From Gloeopeniophorella convolvens (lineage: Eukaryota > Basidiomycota > Agaricomycetes > Russulales), in NCBI GenBank assembly GCA_022496205.1, contig WTXD01000008.1, forward strand, positions 682,001 to 746,000: a stretch of DNA of 64,000 nucleotides, read 5' to 3'. The position numbers and the translations under genes are program-made. Positions 34,691 to 45,068 of the stretch are shown here, piece after piece (position 1 is the stretch's first letter; every line of letters begins with the position of its first letter). The notes under the pieces were generated by a model. It searched no databases, was not told the DNA's origin, and saw nothing but the letters and a program-made list of their open reading frames with translations.

Positions 34691-36078
34691 CAAAACCCTC
34701 CTTGACCTCTTACCACCACCATCCCTTCGGTGCTTGTGGGTTTCCACCGTTGGGGGGTGGGCTGTCATCCGGCGACATGGCTGCCCATCCACCCCCTTCC
34801 TCGCTGTCCGTCCCCTCAGCGATCTCGCCTCCCCTTTTCCACTCTGGTCGCCGTTACGGGGCATGGCTGGCGCCCGTTTACGTGCAGGTATATCAAGGCC
34901 TGTGGAGTATCTTTGTTGCAAGGTGTTCAGGTCATAGCGAGGAGCACCTACAAGAGTGGCAGAAGACACCACTTCGAACGCTTACCCCCTGTTACTTGCA
35001 GCCGAGGCACTCGCCTCTTGTCATAGTCGCGCTTGAGGCAGCTGCAGCAAACCCTTTTACCACCACACTCTGGCGGGCTACGGTCCCATCCAAGACATTG
35101 ACCTTCCCCCTTCCCTTCCTTTCCTTTCATCACTGTCTCGACTTTCTTCCCCTCCGTCCTCTTTTTTTTCATCGCTTCGCTTCGCCACCCACCCCTCTCC
35201 CCTCCTCTCTCCCTCCCTTCCTCCCCGGTCGTCACACCCGGACACGTCAAATTCCCATGGGCAAGTCTTCTTTCGCGCCCACAAGAGGCGCGCTGGCCGC
35301 ATGTCGAGGTTCCTCCCCCCTCGTGTCCTGCCTCAAGGCGCCATGCTACTGGTTTGTGGCATGCGGCACTCCTTCTTTCTCTCACGCGGCCTCATCGGAC
35401 CGGCAACCCGAGGCCCGGATTGCGCTGGGGGCCATCTCACGGTCAAATCCCCTCCGCAAGAATCCCCCTCTCCCGCCGCCGCAGTCGTGAGCTCTGCGGC
35501 CTCGGACTCCTCGAGCCCCCTTCAATGCCAGTGTAACGCTGGAGTGGGGCCCAACCCCGATTTGAAGATTGCGTCCACCCCTGGTTGCTGATCAGTGGGC
35601 GTGGTCTTGTCAGCAAGAGTAGGCTGCTAGGGGAGGGGAGTTGTGAAGCATCTATCTATTAGGAAGTGGTAAGTTGCTTGATGCGGCCCCTGCTGGCCCC
35701 ATGAGGCTTTGGGGCCGCATCTCGCGGTTTGCTGAGTCCGCGGACTCACCTCGGACCCTTTGCTCGGCCCATCATTCATTTTCTTTTACTTTATTTTGGC
35801 ATGCGTTCGGTTTTGGCCGGCCTCGGCCCGCCTCTTGTCCCGCCTCTGCCGCCCTTCAGACCGGCCCTGGGCCCTACTGCCCACAGCCACCCCTCAGCTC
35901 TTTAATTGACTTCGCATTCTACGACCCCCCTCAGCTCTACATTCGTTACCTACAACCGATTCATACAAATGGTGGCCGGCCAGTCCAGTAGCTAGCGTCA
36001 GGTACCGACCGCGTCTTGTCGTAGTCCGACTGTTGCGGAATATAAATGTTGACCCAAAAAAAAAAAAAAAAAAAAAAA

Positions 36079-36091
36079 GAGGCCATCGGTA
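36079..36091 (+). repeat. target-site duplication, right (retroposon)
   Basis: GAGGCCATCGGTA directly after the poly(A) tract. Confidence 0.9.
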
Positions 36092-37711
36092 GGGCTTGCA
36101 CTGAGTCCGGGAGCACGATACCAGCCAGTTTTGGTGCGCGCATACCTAATATTCACACCGAGTGTTACAGCTTTACAGCGGAGTCATGGCTCCTGTTCGC
36201 AACTCTTATCGGGCCATCGGTGCTCCGAAACCGATTCGCGCACCGAAAGTACTATGACCACTTCATTGAACTCATTGTGCTGTTCAACCGGTGCCTTCAG
36301 CTTTCATTTACGGAAGAGGACATTGATGGCATATGGTTTGGGTTTGCGCGTTGGGCTGAAGATTTCGAAAGGTGAGTCTGATCACCGGGCAGACTAGGTA
36401 CCCTGCATAGGTGCTCCCGCTCAAACCTCCTCACACAGAATCTACTATCAATTCAACCTCAATCGCCTCCCCGTCTGCACCCTTCCGATCCACGCACTCC
36501 TTCACCTTGCCGACAATATCACACAAATGGGGCCCGTCTGGTGCTACTGGGCTTTTCCGATGGAGCGCTTCTGTGGTTCCTTGCTCCCTGCAGTGAAGAG
36601 CCGGAAGCATCCATATATTTGCCTCAATCACCGTGTGCGCGACATTGCGCAGCTCAATCAAATCAAGTTATTGTATAACTTAACTGATCAGCTTGATCTA
36701 AGTGAGCAGCGAGCTAGCATGGCAACGGGTATCGTGCCAAATAACTGTACGCTGTATAACCATCATATCACGTTGAAATCTAGTGTTCTAACTCTCGACA
36801 ACGCCATCCTCCGATACAGACCCTGAGCTCCAACTTGTCCCACCCTCACGCGAGGTCCAAGACCTCGAACCTTCTATCCAAAGAAAAATTGCCGCGTATC
36901 TGACAACAAACTACCCAATATCGCGGCAGGCTGCTGGGCAGCTATATGCACATATGAGTTGGACAGTCCGACAATGGGGTAAGGTCTACATTCGCGCGAG
37001 AACAGCAGTAATCCACGCCATCGACATCTGTTCCCACAACGACTCACATCGACGCGATGCTTCTTTCGTGAAGGTGAGTTATGCAGCATCGACTCTGATT
37101 CAGTTCTTGCATGCTTACTTGCTTACCCGCACCTCAACAGTACATCATTGCTGTAGATAAGAATGCCCGGCATGTTCGTCAGGAAGCGATGATGGAGGAT
37201 CAGGTTTTCTATGGGCAATTACGGCGCGTACTCGAAATCGAACTCTTCCCCCCCTTCCCTGTGCCTGAAGGGTGCACCTCCCTCCGTCTTGTTCTCGCGT
37301 TAATATCACCCACCCGACTTGTCGCTCAAAACAAGGTGGCCCAACCATATTTCAAGAAACTCGGTCCATCTGTCATCATCGACGCAAACGCCATTGAAGA
37401 TGTTGTCGGGCGTGTCAAACTCGACTCACAACAATGGGCACTGATACAGCGCACCGGGGTGTCAGAGTTTTTCGATGGTGCGCCAGAGACGGGCTCAGGA
37501 GATGTGGGATGAGGTTTTAGGTACAATGTTGCGAAGCACGCTGACCAGTCGTCACAATGTAAATTTTGTATGCTTCAACATCAATATTTGCCCGGTTGAG
37601 ACCACCGTTTCCGTTCGACGCAATACCATGCCATATTTGACACACTGGCGAGCTGTGCCAATCTGATTTTTCGCCCCAGGATAGTGCCAAACCCGAATTT
37701 GACCCTCCAAA

Positions 37712-37745
37712 CGGGCAAAAGTCGCCCCGATCTCTTTTCACAGTG
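37712..37745 (-). repeat. right terminal inverted repeat of the CACTA element
   Basis: Reverse complement starts CACTGTGAAAAGAGATC. AGC follows immediately outside, as it precedes the left end. Confidence 0.85.
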
Positions 37746-39072
37746 AGCAGGGCCGCACTTCTCTCCTTCACCGAGAGTATCTGAGAATGAAGCTAGTTGT
37801 TGACATTGATGGTGCGGTACGATCACAGAAGCAAAGTCAACACGGCCGTCCTCAACGTAGTGGCATTTCGAACAGAGGTTTACAGTGTCCGACTCGCACG
37901 CGCAAGCCCGCGTACCCCTATTACAGCGGATCGCATAATCTTAGGCCCCTTCTCGACCATTTACACACACAGGCGTTTGACCCACGCTCAGCCCAATATG
38001 GAAGGTCCGCCTGTAAGCGCACTCATTTTGATTTGTCGTGCTCGGCTGATGGGCACGCAAACAAATGTGATTGGACGGTTTCCTTTGCTTGGTGACGGTT
38101 CTGATCCCCGCTAGACTCCGGCTGTGTGTGTAAAAAGTCAAAAAGGGGCCTATCGTTTTGCAATTCGCTGTAATACTACACACTCGACCAATGGCACACG
38201 GCCTTCAAGCAACAGCCCGCAACCTTTTACAACACTGCCCATCTACAGACACCTCCTCGGATCTCTCAATGCCACGCACTGCTGAACTTCGTGAGGCTCC
38301 TATTCCGACCGTCTTTTCTCGTTCTGATGATTAGATCAGATTAGATCACGCCTCCCCGGCGCCGGAACAACCCGAGACCGACCGTACCGCGACTCTGATA
38401 CACTGAGTTTTGGTTGGACACGCGCTCTAGGTATTCAATCGACCACAATTCCCAGCTAGCTATCCACAGCACACAAGTCCTCTTAATCATTTGGTGCGTT
38501 ATCATACTTTTCGTGGCTGTGACTCGCCAATCGCTAAGTTATCGTCGCCCGAGCGAAGTCAGAGTCATCTGGTTCTGGAAGAGCGCGTTTGCCTGATGGA
38601 GCTGTACTTCCTCAGACGGTACTATTATTGTCGAGCGCAGCCCCATTCCCTTGTGCACTTGTTAGGAAAGTGATGTTCTCCGGCAGCTTACACTTGCACT
38701 GCACATCCGGGCATGTCTACCCACGATCCCGGCTGGTACTGGTGACACTCCGACGGTGAATACCAAGTGAATACTAGAGGCAATCACAACCCCCACAACT
38801 TGTTCATCTCAGCCTATAGCGCCCGCACGTCCGATCCGCACATACTGGCATGTGTATGGTCATCGTTTCCATCTGTGCATGAACTGATCCTTCTTCCCCT
38901 GATCTGTCACAGTGGTGGGCTGAACGGTACGGCTTAAATCGTGCTGGCGCGCGAATGGTGTATACCATCCCTCCTCAGGTACTCTCGACTGGTCTTGTTC
39001 CTGAATCCTCGGCCCCGGGACCTTCTGTGCTGCCACTATTATTGCTGCGCTTGCTCGACGCTCATCCTCAAG
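37746..39072. other. right flank of the CACTA element and spacer before array copy 2
   Basis: No intact gene. A plus-strand open frame 37797-38114 has no recognised domain. A short direct repeat, gattagatca/gattagatca, lies at 38328-38347. Confidence 0.4.
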
Positions 39073-40631
39073 ATGACCAATTGGCAGGACCCCGCCCGCA
39101 TCGCCGCGGACTACTTTACGTAGGTCGTCGGGTCCCCGTCCCTCGATCCCGCTCTGATGTCTACGTCCTTGCGCATTCACAGTGGCGCTCATGAAGCTGA
39201 TCCACGTCATGGCCGGCATTCTCATGTGAGTGTGCTTATTTCTGCCCTTCACAGTACTAGACGCGGTGGGCCTAATCGGCAGCTGGAAGCTTGTGATCAA
39301 CTTACCCTTCGACATCTCCGTATTTATGGGCAAGCGGAGGATCCGTTGGACCTTCATGGTGCATCATGACCCCGCATAGTCGGCAATAAATTAAAATTGA
39401 CATTGCAGCTGTACCTGGGCTGTCGGTGGTCGTCTATCCTTTGCGTGGCGCTCATGCTCGTCGGCTTCGATGTCGGCCACAAGATCGATTGCGAGGTACG
39501 TGTCCTCCCCTCGAGCCTGTCAGACAAAAGTAAAGTGCGATTCTGGCTCCGCTAGGTCTGGGCCGTGTCGTTTTTCGTAGGCACAGCCACACAGCTCGAC
39601 CGAAAAATGCGCACAGGCCTTCGGATGTCTCACATTCATCCTCGCCTCTGCGCTTATCGTGCTCCGCATGTGCGTCGCACTTACGCACTTCCCTACGACC
39701 ACTGATGCAGATGACCCCACTCGGGTTCGCAGTGCCGCAATCTGGAATTACAATAGGGTCGCTGTAGGCCTCGCCTCTACAGCCTGGCTCGCGAGCACAG
39801 GGTCCTATGTGCACAAGTGCGTATGCAATCTTACAACACCCGGGGCCGAGACTAACGTCAGGGTGCACAGGCACAGTCACTGTACGCGCTATATTCAACC
39901 CCCAGAATGGCCTCTGCGCGGCGCTCGACTTTACGGGCCAGGTCAAGCTGAACATTCTTGTCATGCTCGTGGCGGACATCTCGCTACTGGGGCTGATGCT
40001 CGGCGGACTGTTCCGTTGGAGCGGCGGGTGGCGTGCGGGCGGAATTCGGCGCTTTATATATAAGCAGAGTCTCGTGTGGCTCGTCGTTGTTACCTTATCC
40101 GAGATACCCACTGCTGTGAGTCCTGTTAACACCCCCCGTACTTGTGTGCTTGTTGAACTCTATTCTTAGGTGCTAATCTCACTTTAATTGAACGGTGCGT
40201 ATCTCACATCAGAATACTGTGTATTTCTTTCTCATGTGTCGGAGGTGCCTTCCAGATCCGCTGAACTTGGTGCGCACCCTATTTTGACAATCCAGCATGG
40301 ACACTGACCTTCCCTTAGATGTCCCAAATCCCCGCATGTACGTCTCCTTCTCTTCTACTCTCTCCCCACGCACTAAGCCCGTGCAGTGGTCATCATGGCT
40401 CTCGGCACAGCGCACATCTACCGGGGGCTTGCAGAGTACTCGTCGCAGGACATCATGTGCATGACGAGTGCGGAATCTGGGCGCGCAAGCGAGCGGCCCG
40501 TGCCTGTACCAGACGCCAGCAGCGAACAGACCTTCAACCCCCTGGTATACGTCGTTGACAATCTACCTGTGCCGGATATGTACGGCGGAGACAAGATGAC
40601 GAAAGTCGGCGAGAAGACAGTGTTTGCATAA
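39073..40631 (+). pseudogene. multi-pass membrane protein, array copy 2 (disabled)
   Basis: Same family and exon plan as the neighbours: MTNWQDPARIAADY, then WKLVINLPFDISVFMGKRR, LYLGCRWSSILCVALMLVGF, ILASALIVLRM, VLISL and a last exon VVIMALGTAHIYRGLAEYSS ending at 40629-40631. Two lesions are visible. The first intron donor, gtacgt in copies 1 and 3, is ttacgt here (about 39117), and the next possible GT shifts the frame. In the short exon after the sixth helix, where copy 3 reads GTGTTGATTATTCTTAAC, this copy reads GTGCTAATCTCACTTTAA, giving a stop at about 40183-40185. The rest of the frame is well kept, so inactivation is recent. Confidence 0.75.
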
Positions 40632-41909
40632 GGGCACTTCCGCGAGATGGGGAGGAGGCTGTTGTGGCGTATTGAACCCCTTTTTTTGTCCACTATGTAT
40701 ATTGGATGGTCGCGCGGTCATCTATAAAAAATGTATATTGTCTTTATGCCTGAGGTTATGCTCAGGTATATTGAGAATGGAGCGGGGCCTGGGCATTGGT
40801 TCGAACGGCCGTGCTCAGTTACTACATGATTAAAATTACTGGTGCCAATGCACGCCTCCGCCGTGGTCTTGAGACGCAAACGGCTCGGGTCGCTCGTAAA
40901 GTTTGAGTCCGGCTTCTCTTATCCTCCCCATACTCTGCAAGCTATACGTGTGTGTTGTGGAAGAGGAAATGAGCCCCCACCGCAAGGGCGCCGTCGATTA
41001 GAAGAAGGAAGCAGATAGCGACGCAACGCGGCATATGCATATATATCAGCCCGCCCGATGGCCGCCCGATTGAATCCTCCCGTCGGGCTCCTGCCTGCTC
41101 CGATCCCGGCCTCGCAGACTGCAGACCCTCAGGCCGTTGGCACGTAACGCGTAACCGGCGCAACCGGTAACCCATGGCCACCACAATCCACTCCACCCTA
41201 ATTCACCGTGCACGCTTCTCCTCACTTCTCCCATCAAAATCTGCCGAATCTGCCCAATCCAAGACTCCGCTTGTTTGATGCACTTTCTCCCCGGCGCCAT
41301 CTCCGCCGACAGCGTCCAAACTTTGATCTTGACGCATTTTCCCCTCGTTTGATCGGCCCCTGCTAGCACCATGAACTGTGTCGCCCTTGGTTCACGCATT
41401 TTACAAGGGTGACGCATTGGTTCCGGGGACGCATTCTCGCTGTGTTCCATTCGAAGCAAGCCTTCTCTACGAACACAACAGGATACTTGCATCCAGCGGT
41501 CCTTGCACTCAGCTCGTTGCTGGCTCCATGGTATCCTGCAGCATGGGCATGCGGTACTCGCTCATGCACATGTGCCCCGATTAGACTGATCCCCGTCGAT
41601 TCTGATTGACGCCCCCCTGGGGCCTTCGCTGGCCTTCGCCCGGCCAATCATTCGTCCCGATCCCGATCGCGCGGGTCTACCAGAGCAATCGTTGCCGTCT
41701 GCGATATTTCACATCTATCTGCCTGACCTGCCCACCAGGGCAGCGCTGCAGGCCTAGGGGACCTCAGTAGCTTGGGTGCGGCATATAACTCGACCAGGCG
41801 CGCAGGCGGGTGGTGCTTTCCCCTCCCTCTCCGTCTGGGACTGTCGAGTGCATCATTCTCCCGCCCCGGGCTTGTTTGTGCCGCCACCGCTGCTCCCGCT
41901 CCTTCCGCG
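40632..41909. other. spacer between array copies 2 and 3
   Basis: No gene recognised. tttttttgtcc and an AT-rich stretch at 40680-40745 are probably the 3' end of copy 2. catataac at 41780-41787 is a possible TATA element about 125 bp before copy 3. Confidence 0.4.
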
Positions 41910-43450
41910 ATGACCAACTGGCAGGACCCCGTCCGCGTCGCCACGGACTACCGTACGTATCCCCCCGATTTCCGTCCCATAGCGCCCGCGTGCCGACGTC
42001 TGCGCCCTTGCATACATACAGTGGCGCTCGTCAAGCTGATCCATGTCATGGCCGGCATCCTCATGTAAGCGCTGCTTCCCCGCTCACTCCGCGCGCGCAG
42101 CGCTTATGCGTCCGTGCCTCGCAGCTGGGAGTTCGTGATCAACCTCCCGTTCGACGTCTCCGTCATCACGGGCAAGCGCAAGTTCCGCTGGACGTTCGTG
42201 GTGCGTCATGCACGTCAGCCGACGGCGAAGCGCGGCAATCTAAGCGAGCGCGTCGTAGCTGTACATGGGCTGCCGGTGGTGGCCCATCCTCTGCATCTCG
42301 ATCATGCTCCTCGGCTTCGACGTCAACCGCAAGATCGACTGCGATGTACGTGCCTGCCCCGCGGACTCTCAGGGTGGCGCGGACTAATTGAAGCGATTGC
42401 AGGGCTGGGTCGTGTCGGTCTTCGTAAGCGCGCCCGCCGCACCCTAACGGAGAATGCGTAGCTTATCGGACGCCCCGCAGTGCTTTGCGTACCTGTCGTT
42501 CATCTTTGCCTCGGCGCTCATCGTGCTCCGCATGTGCGTTCCGCCGAACCGTCTTTCCTCCTTCCCTCCGCCCTGACGCTTTTCCAGCGCCGCGATCTGG
42601 GAGCGCAACAAGCTCGCAGTGGGCCTCGCCGTCGTCGCCTGGCTCACGAACACCGGGTCCTATTTACACAGTACGATCACGGTGCGCGCGGTGTTCAGCC
42701 CAGTCGGCAGCTTCTGCGCGGTGCAGCACACCGAGCACAGCAAGATCAACATCCTCGTCACGCTCGTGACGGACTTTGTCCTGCTCGGACTCATGCTCGG
42801 TGGGCTGATGCGCTGGAGCAGTGCGCGCAGCGCCGGCGGTGGTATCTGGCGTCTGCTGTACAACCAGGGCCTTGTGTGGCTCCTGGTCGTCAGCCTGGCG
42901 GAGATACCTCCTACTGTGCGTGCCGCAGTCTGACTGCGTGTATGCGCGCGTGCTGACGGGGAGCGACCATGTGCAGGTGTTGATTATTCTTAACTTAAAC
43001 GGTGCGTATCCCTCGCAAGGTGTGCACTCCGCGCTTACTCATACCGAACCCCACCTGTAGACCCCCTGAACTTGGTACGCCGAGCCCTCAGACAGCGCCC
43101 AGCACTGATACTAACGCCTCCCCACGCAGATGTTCCAAGTCCCCGAACGTGCGCCCCTCCGCTCCTCTGGCGCCGGCAGTCAGCACTGACTCCCCGCAGT
43201 GATCATCATGGCGCTCGGCGCGGCGCGCATCTACCGCGGGCTCGCGGACTACAGCGCGCTGCACGGCCTGCGCACGAGCGACAAGGCAAGCGCGCGCCCG
43301 AGCGAGCGGTTCATGTCGGCGCCCAGCTCGGGTGGCGAGCAGGGCCCCGGTATTGGCGCGGTGTACGTTATGAACAACCTGCCCAGACACGGCGCGGAAG
43401 CGTACGGTGGGGATAAGTCGACGAAGTTCGACGAGGATACGTACGCGTAG
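41910..43450 (+). CDS. multi-pass membrane protein, array copy 3
   Basis: Best preserved member, about 330 residues. The first exon MTNWQDPVRVATDY ends at 41952 with donor gtacgt. Then follow LALVKLIHVMAGIL, WEFVINLPFDVSVITGKRKF, LYMGCRWWPILCISIMLLGF, GWVVSVF, CFAYLSFIFASALIVLRM, AAIWERNKLAVGLAVVAWL, ILVTLVTDFVLLGLMLGGLM, GGGIWRLLYNQGLVWLLVVS, VLIILNLN, MFQVPER and VIIMALGAARIYRGLADYSA. The hydrophobic stretches predict six or seven helices, and the polar tail of about 70 residues is probably cytosolic. The function is unknown; regular helices with conserved WERNK, RW and N-P motifs suggest a receptor- or channel-like fold, which is inference. In this copy the exon GSYLHSTITVRAVF is continuous, whereas the other three have an intron at that point. 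Confidence 0.8.
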
Positions 43451-45068
43451 ACGGGGCTGGTCCTGCGGGCTGCGCTGGGGTGACGGGTTGACTTGCGTAC
43501 GCTAAGTGTTGTTTGTTTGTATTGAGAGTCCATTGTGCTATCATCTTATCCTGTTCTCGTGTAAGTACGGGGGTGTACTCGCGCTCGGGGCGCATGCATA
43601 AACTTAGACCTGTGCCACCGGCCCTGTGCCCTCCTTACACTCAAGCCCCTCCCTCGACACGTGCGTTTTGGCCCGATTCCTTGGCAGGTACTTGCTCCCG
43701 GTCACTAATTTGTTCACCGCGGGGATAGCAGCAGATCTGTACGCGGGTGCGGATGGACCTGGATGGACCCTATCATGCTGTCCTCGACACAGATGCAACG
43801 CGAAGCTACCCTCAATCAAGACAAGACATCACGGACCCGCCACCTCCCGCCGCGTCGCATCACTTCGTATCACGACGACAGCAGGCGGGTGCCGCGCGGT
43901 AAGGTGCACTCGTCAGAGATCTGCCACATGCCACGGCTGCGGCGCGCGCCCCGCGCCTGCGCGCGTTTTGCCGTGCCCCAAATTGACGTGCTGCTTAGGA
44001 CTTACAGCACTGGCACCGTGCTCGGAGGGCGCCACCATCTATGTGGCGAGCCTAGCACTGGGGGCTCGTACTTCCGAGTAGCTGTCAGTGCACTGCGGAG
44101 CGCACGGGCGCCGGGCGGCAGAACGTGGAGAGAGGTGATGAAGGTGCTTAAGGGATAAGTATGCTGACACCGGGTCTGATCTAAGTACAGATGCCGGCAA
44201 GTCCCCCGGGGCTACAGTGGGAGTGGGAGGGCTCGAGCTTAATTTTGGCCCGGTTTGTTGCAGACCGTGAGCGCTCAGCGCTCAGCGCGCGCAGCCTGGC
44301 GCGCGCACGGCAGCCCCAGCCCCGCCAGGGCCAGGCCCGGAGACTGGTGACATGCGCTGTCATCTCTGCAGCGAAGTTGCCCCGGACTAGTTGGCGTATG
44401 CCACTCCGCAATGCGCAGGTCGGAGAGGTGGGGATTCACCAGCGAGCGGCTGCAGCAAGATGGCAAGCAAACAGTTTGGTAGCCTGATGGCCTCGCGGGA
44501 GAAGGCAGCGGAGCTTATAACAGCTCCGACGTCACAATTTGCGACACAAATGATAGGGAGTGCGTGAGAAACTGGCTCATCATAGCTTATCATGCGGTAT
44601 CATGACATATGATATGTGGGCAGGGGCTGTGGGATGATGGGGAGGAGAAAGGAAGCTGTGAGCTAGGTTAAGTTAGTTGCGGTGAATGGCACGAGTGATC
44701 TAGTTTCAGAACGTGGCGATGCCGGCTTCAGTAATATTGGGTAGGCCTGCTGCTAGCTGCTGGCTGCTGCAAATGTCCGCCCGAGTTCAGTGTACTTATC
44801 GTGGAGAGGGTGAGTGCCGATCGCATCGCGAGTTTCCATGGCGAATGGCGGACGGACGATTTGCGTCGGGGGTCGCCGAGCGGTCGGGCTTGGTGCGGTG
44901 GGAGCACATGACGAGGCGCGCAAAGAACCTCATCTTGAAAGCGCCAGACCCGGAAAAACAGGCCCATCCTCTTCATTTATCATCCCGTCTCGCTGCACAC
45001 ATGGCTTCGCCCCCTTCCCGCGATCCCTCCCCTCCTACGCCTCCCAGGCGTCCCCCCGCCTCTCTGCT
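43451..45068. other. spacer between array copies 3 and 4
   Basis: No gene recognised. A GC-rich patch with short repeats (gcgctcagcgctcagcgcgcgc) lies at 44271-44292. The open frames here have no motif or splice support. Confidence 0.4.

Larger units (their letters stand above)
34678..36091 (+). mobile_element. poly(A)-tailed retroposed insertion with 13 bp target duplication
   Basis: GAGGCCATCGGTA is present at 34678-34690 and again at 36079-36091. Between them lie 1388 bp ending in 23 A's (36056-36078), preceded by atataaatgttgaccc. Removing the insert and one repeat leaves the transposase frame open (WEAIG then RACTESG), so the event is clean. No reverse transcriptase frame is visible, so it is either a severely 5'-truncated LINE, a long SINE-like element, or a cellular transcript copied by LINE machinery. 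The interior is pyrimidine-rich and contains no gene I recognise. Confidence 0.88.
32779..37512 (+). pseudogene. Tnp2-like CACTA transposase, broken
   Basis: DDE-type transposase of the Tnp2/CACTA group. It begins MQTCECPCGRVVSKKTC, a Cys-rich start. Exons join across 32933-32976 and 33382-33440 into an acidic linker and then TLPHKFFSHPTDIAIGLSTD and RKQTCWPIIGFNYNLPPELR. After the insertion come ALLHLADNITQMGPVWCYWA and FPMERFCGSLLPAVKSRKHP, and late exons run to 37512. Typical family marks are CFGIIP followed by P-K-DFDSFL, GHNGISPCRACHIIGVK, and HDFMHLAIENVLKSLVLLW. Lesions: a one-base loss near 34092-34097 shifts frame (ICFGIIP and PKDFDSFL are in different frames); a TAG stop lies at 34375-34377; a 1.4 kb insertion interrupts codons at 34690. 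A further frame change near 36820 may be a lesion or an unseen intron. Confidence 0.85.
28163..37745 (+). mobile_element. CACTA (EnSpm/Tnp2-type) DNA transposon, 9.6 kb, inactive
   Basis: The left end starts CACTGTGAAAACAGATC and the right end, read on minus, starts CACTGTGAAAAGAGATC. The inverted repeats agree at about 28 of 34 positions. The flanks give AGC on both sides (28160-28162 and 37746-37748), the 3 bp duplication expected of CACTA elements. TTGGCA/TGCCAA motifs repeat near both ends (28245, 28281, 28323, 28361; 37656, 37685), as subterminal transposase sites do in this superfamily. The cargo is a minus-strand accessory gene (28526-29667) and a plus-strand Tnp2-like transposase (32779-37512), with an AT-rich then GC-rich middle. 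The transposase carries several lesions, so the element cannot move on its own. Confidence 0.88.

Noticed and set aside
34450..35490. 346-residue open frame spanning transposase and insert
   Set aside because: It begins as real transposase, but after 34690 it reads into the poly(A)-tailed insertion. The second half is a chance frame in GC-rich DNA.
40795..40812. B-box-like ggttcgaacgg after array copy 2
   Set aside because: No A box at tRNA spacing, no T-run terminator and no cloverleaf.
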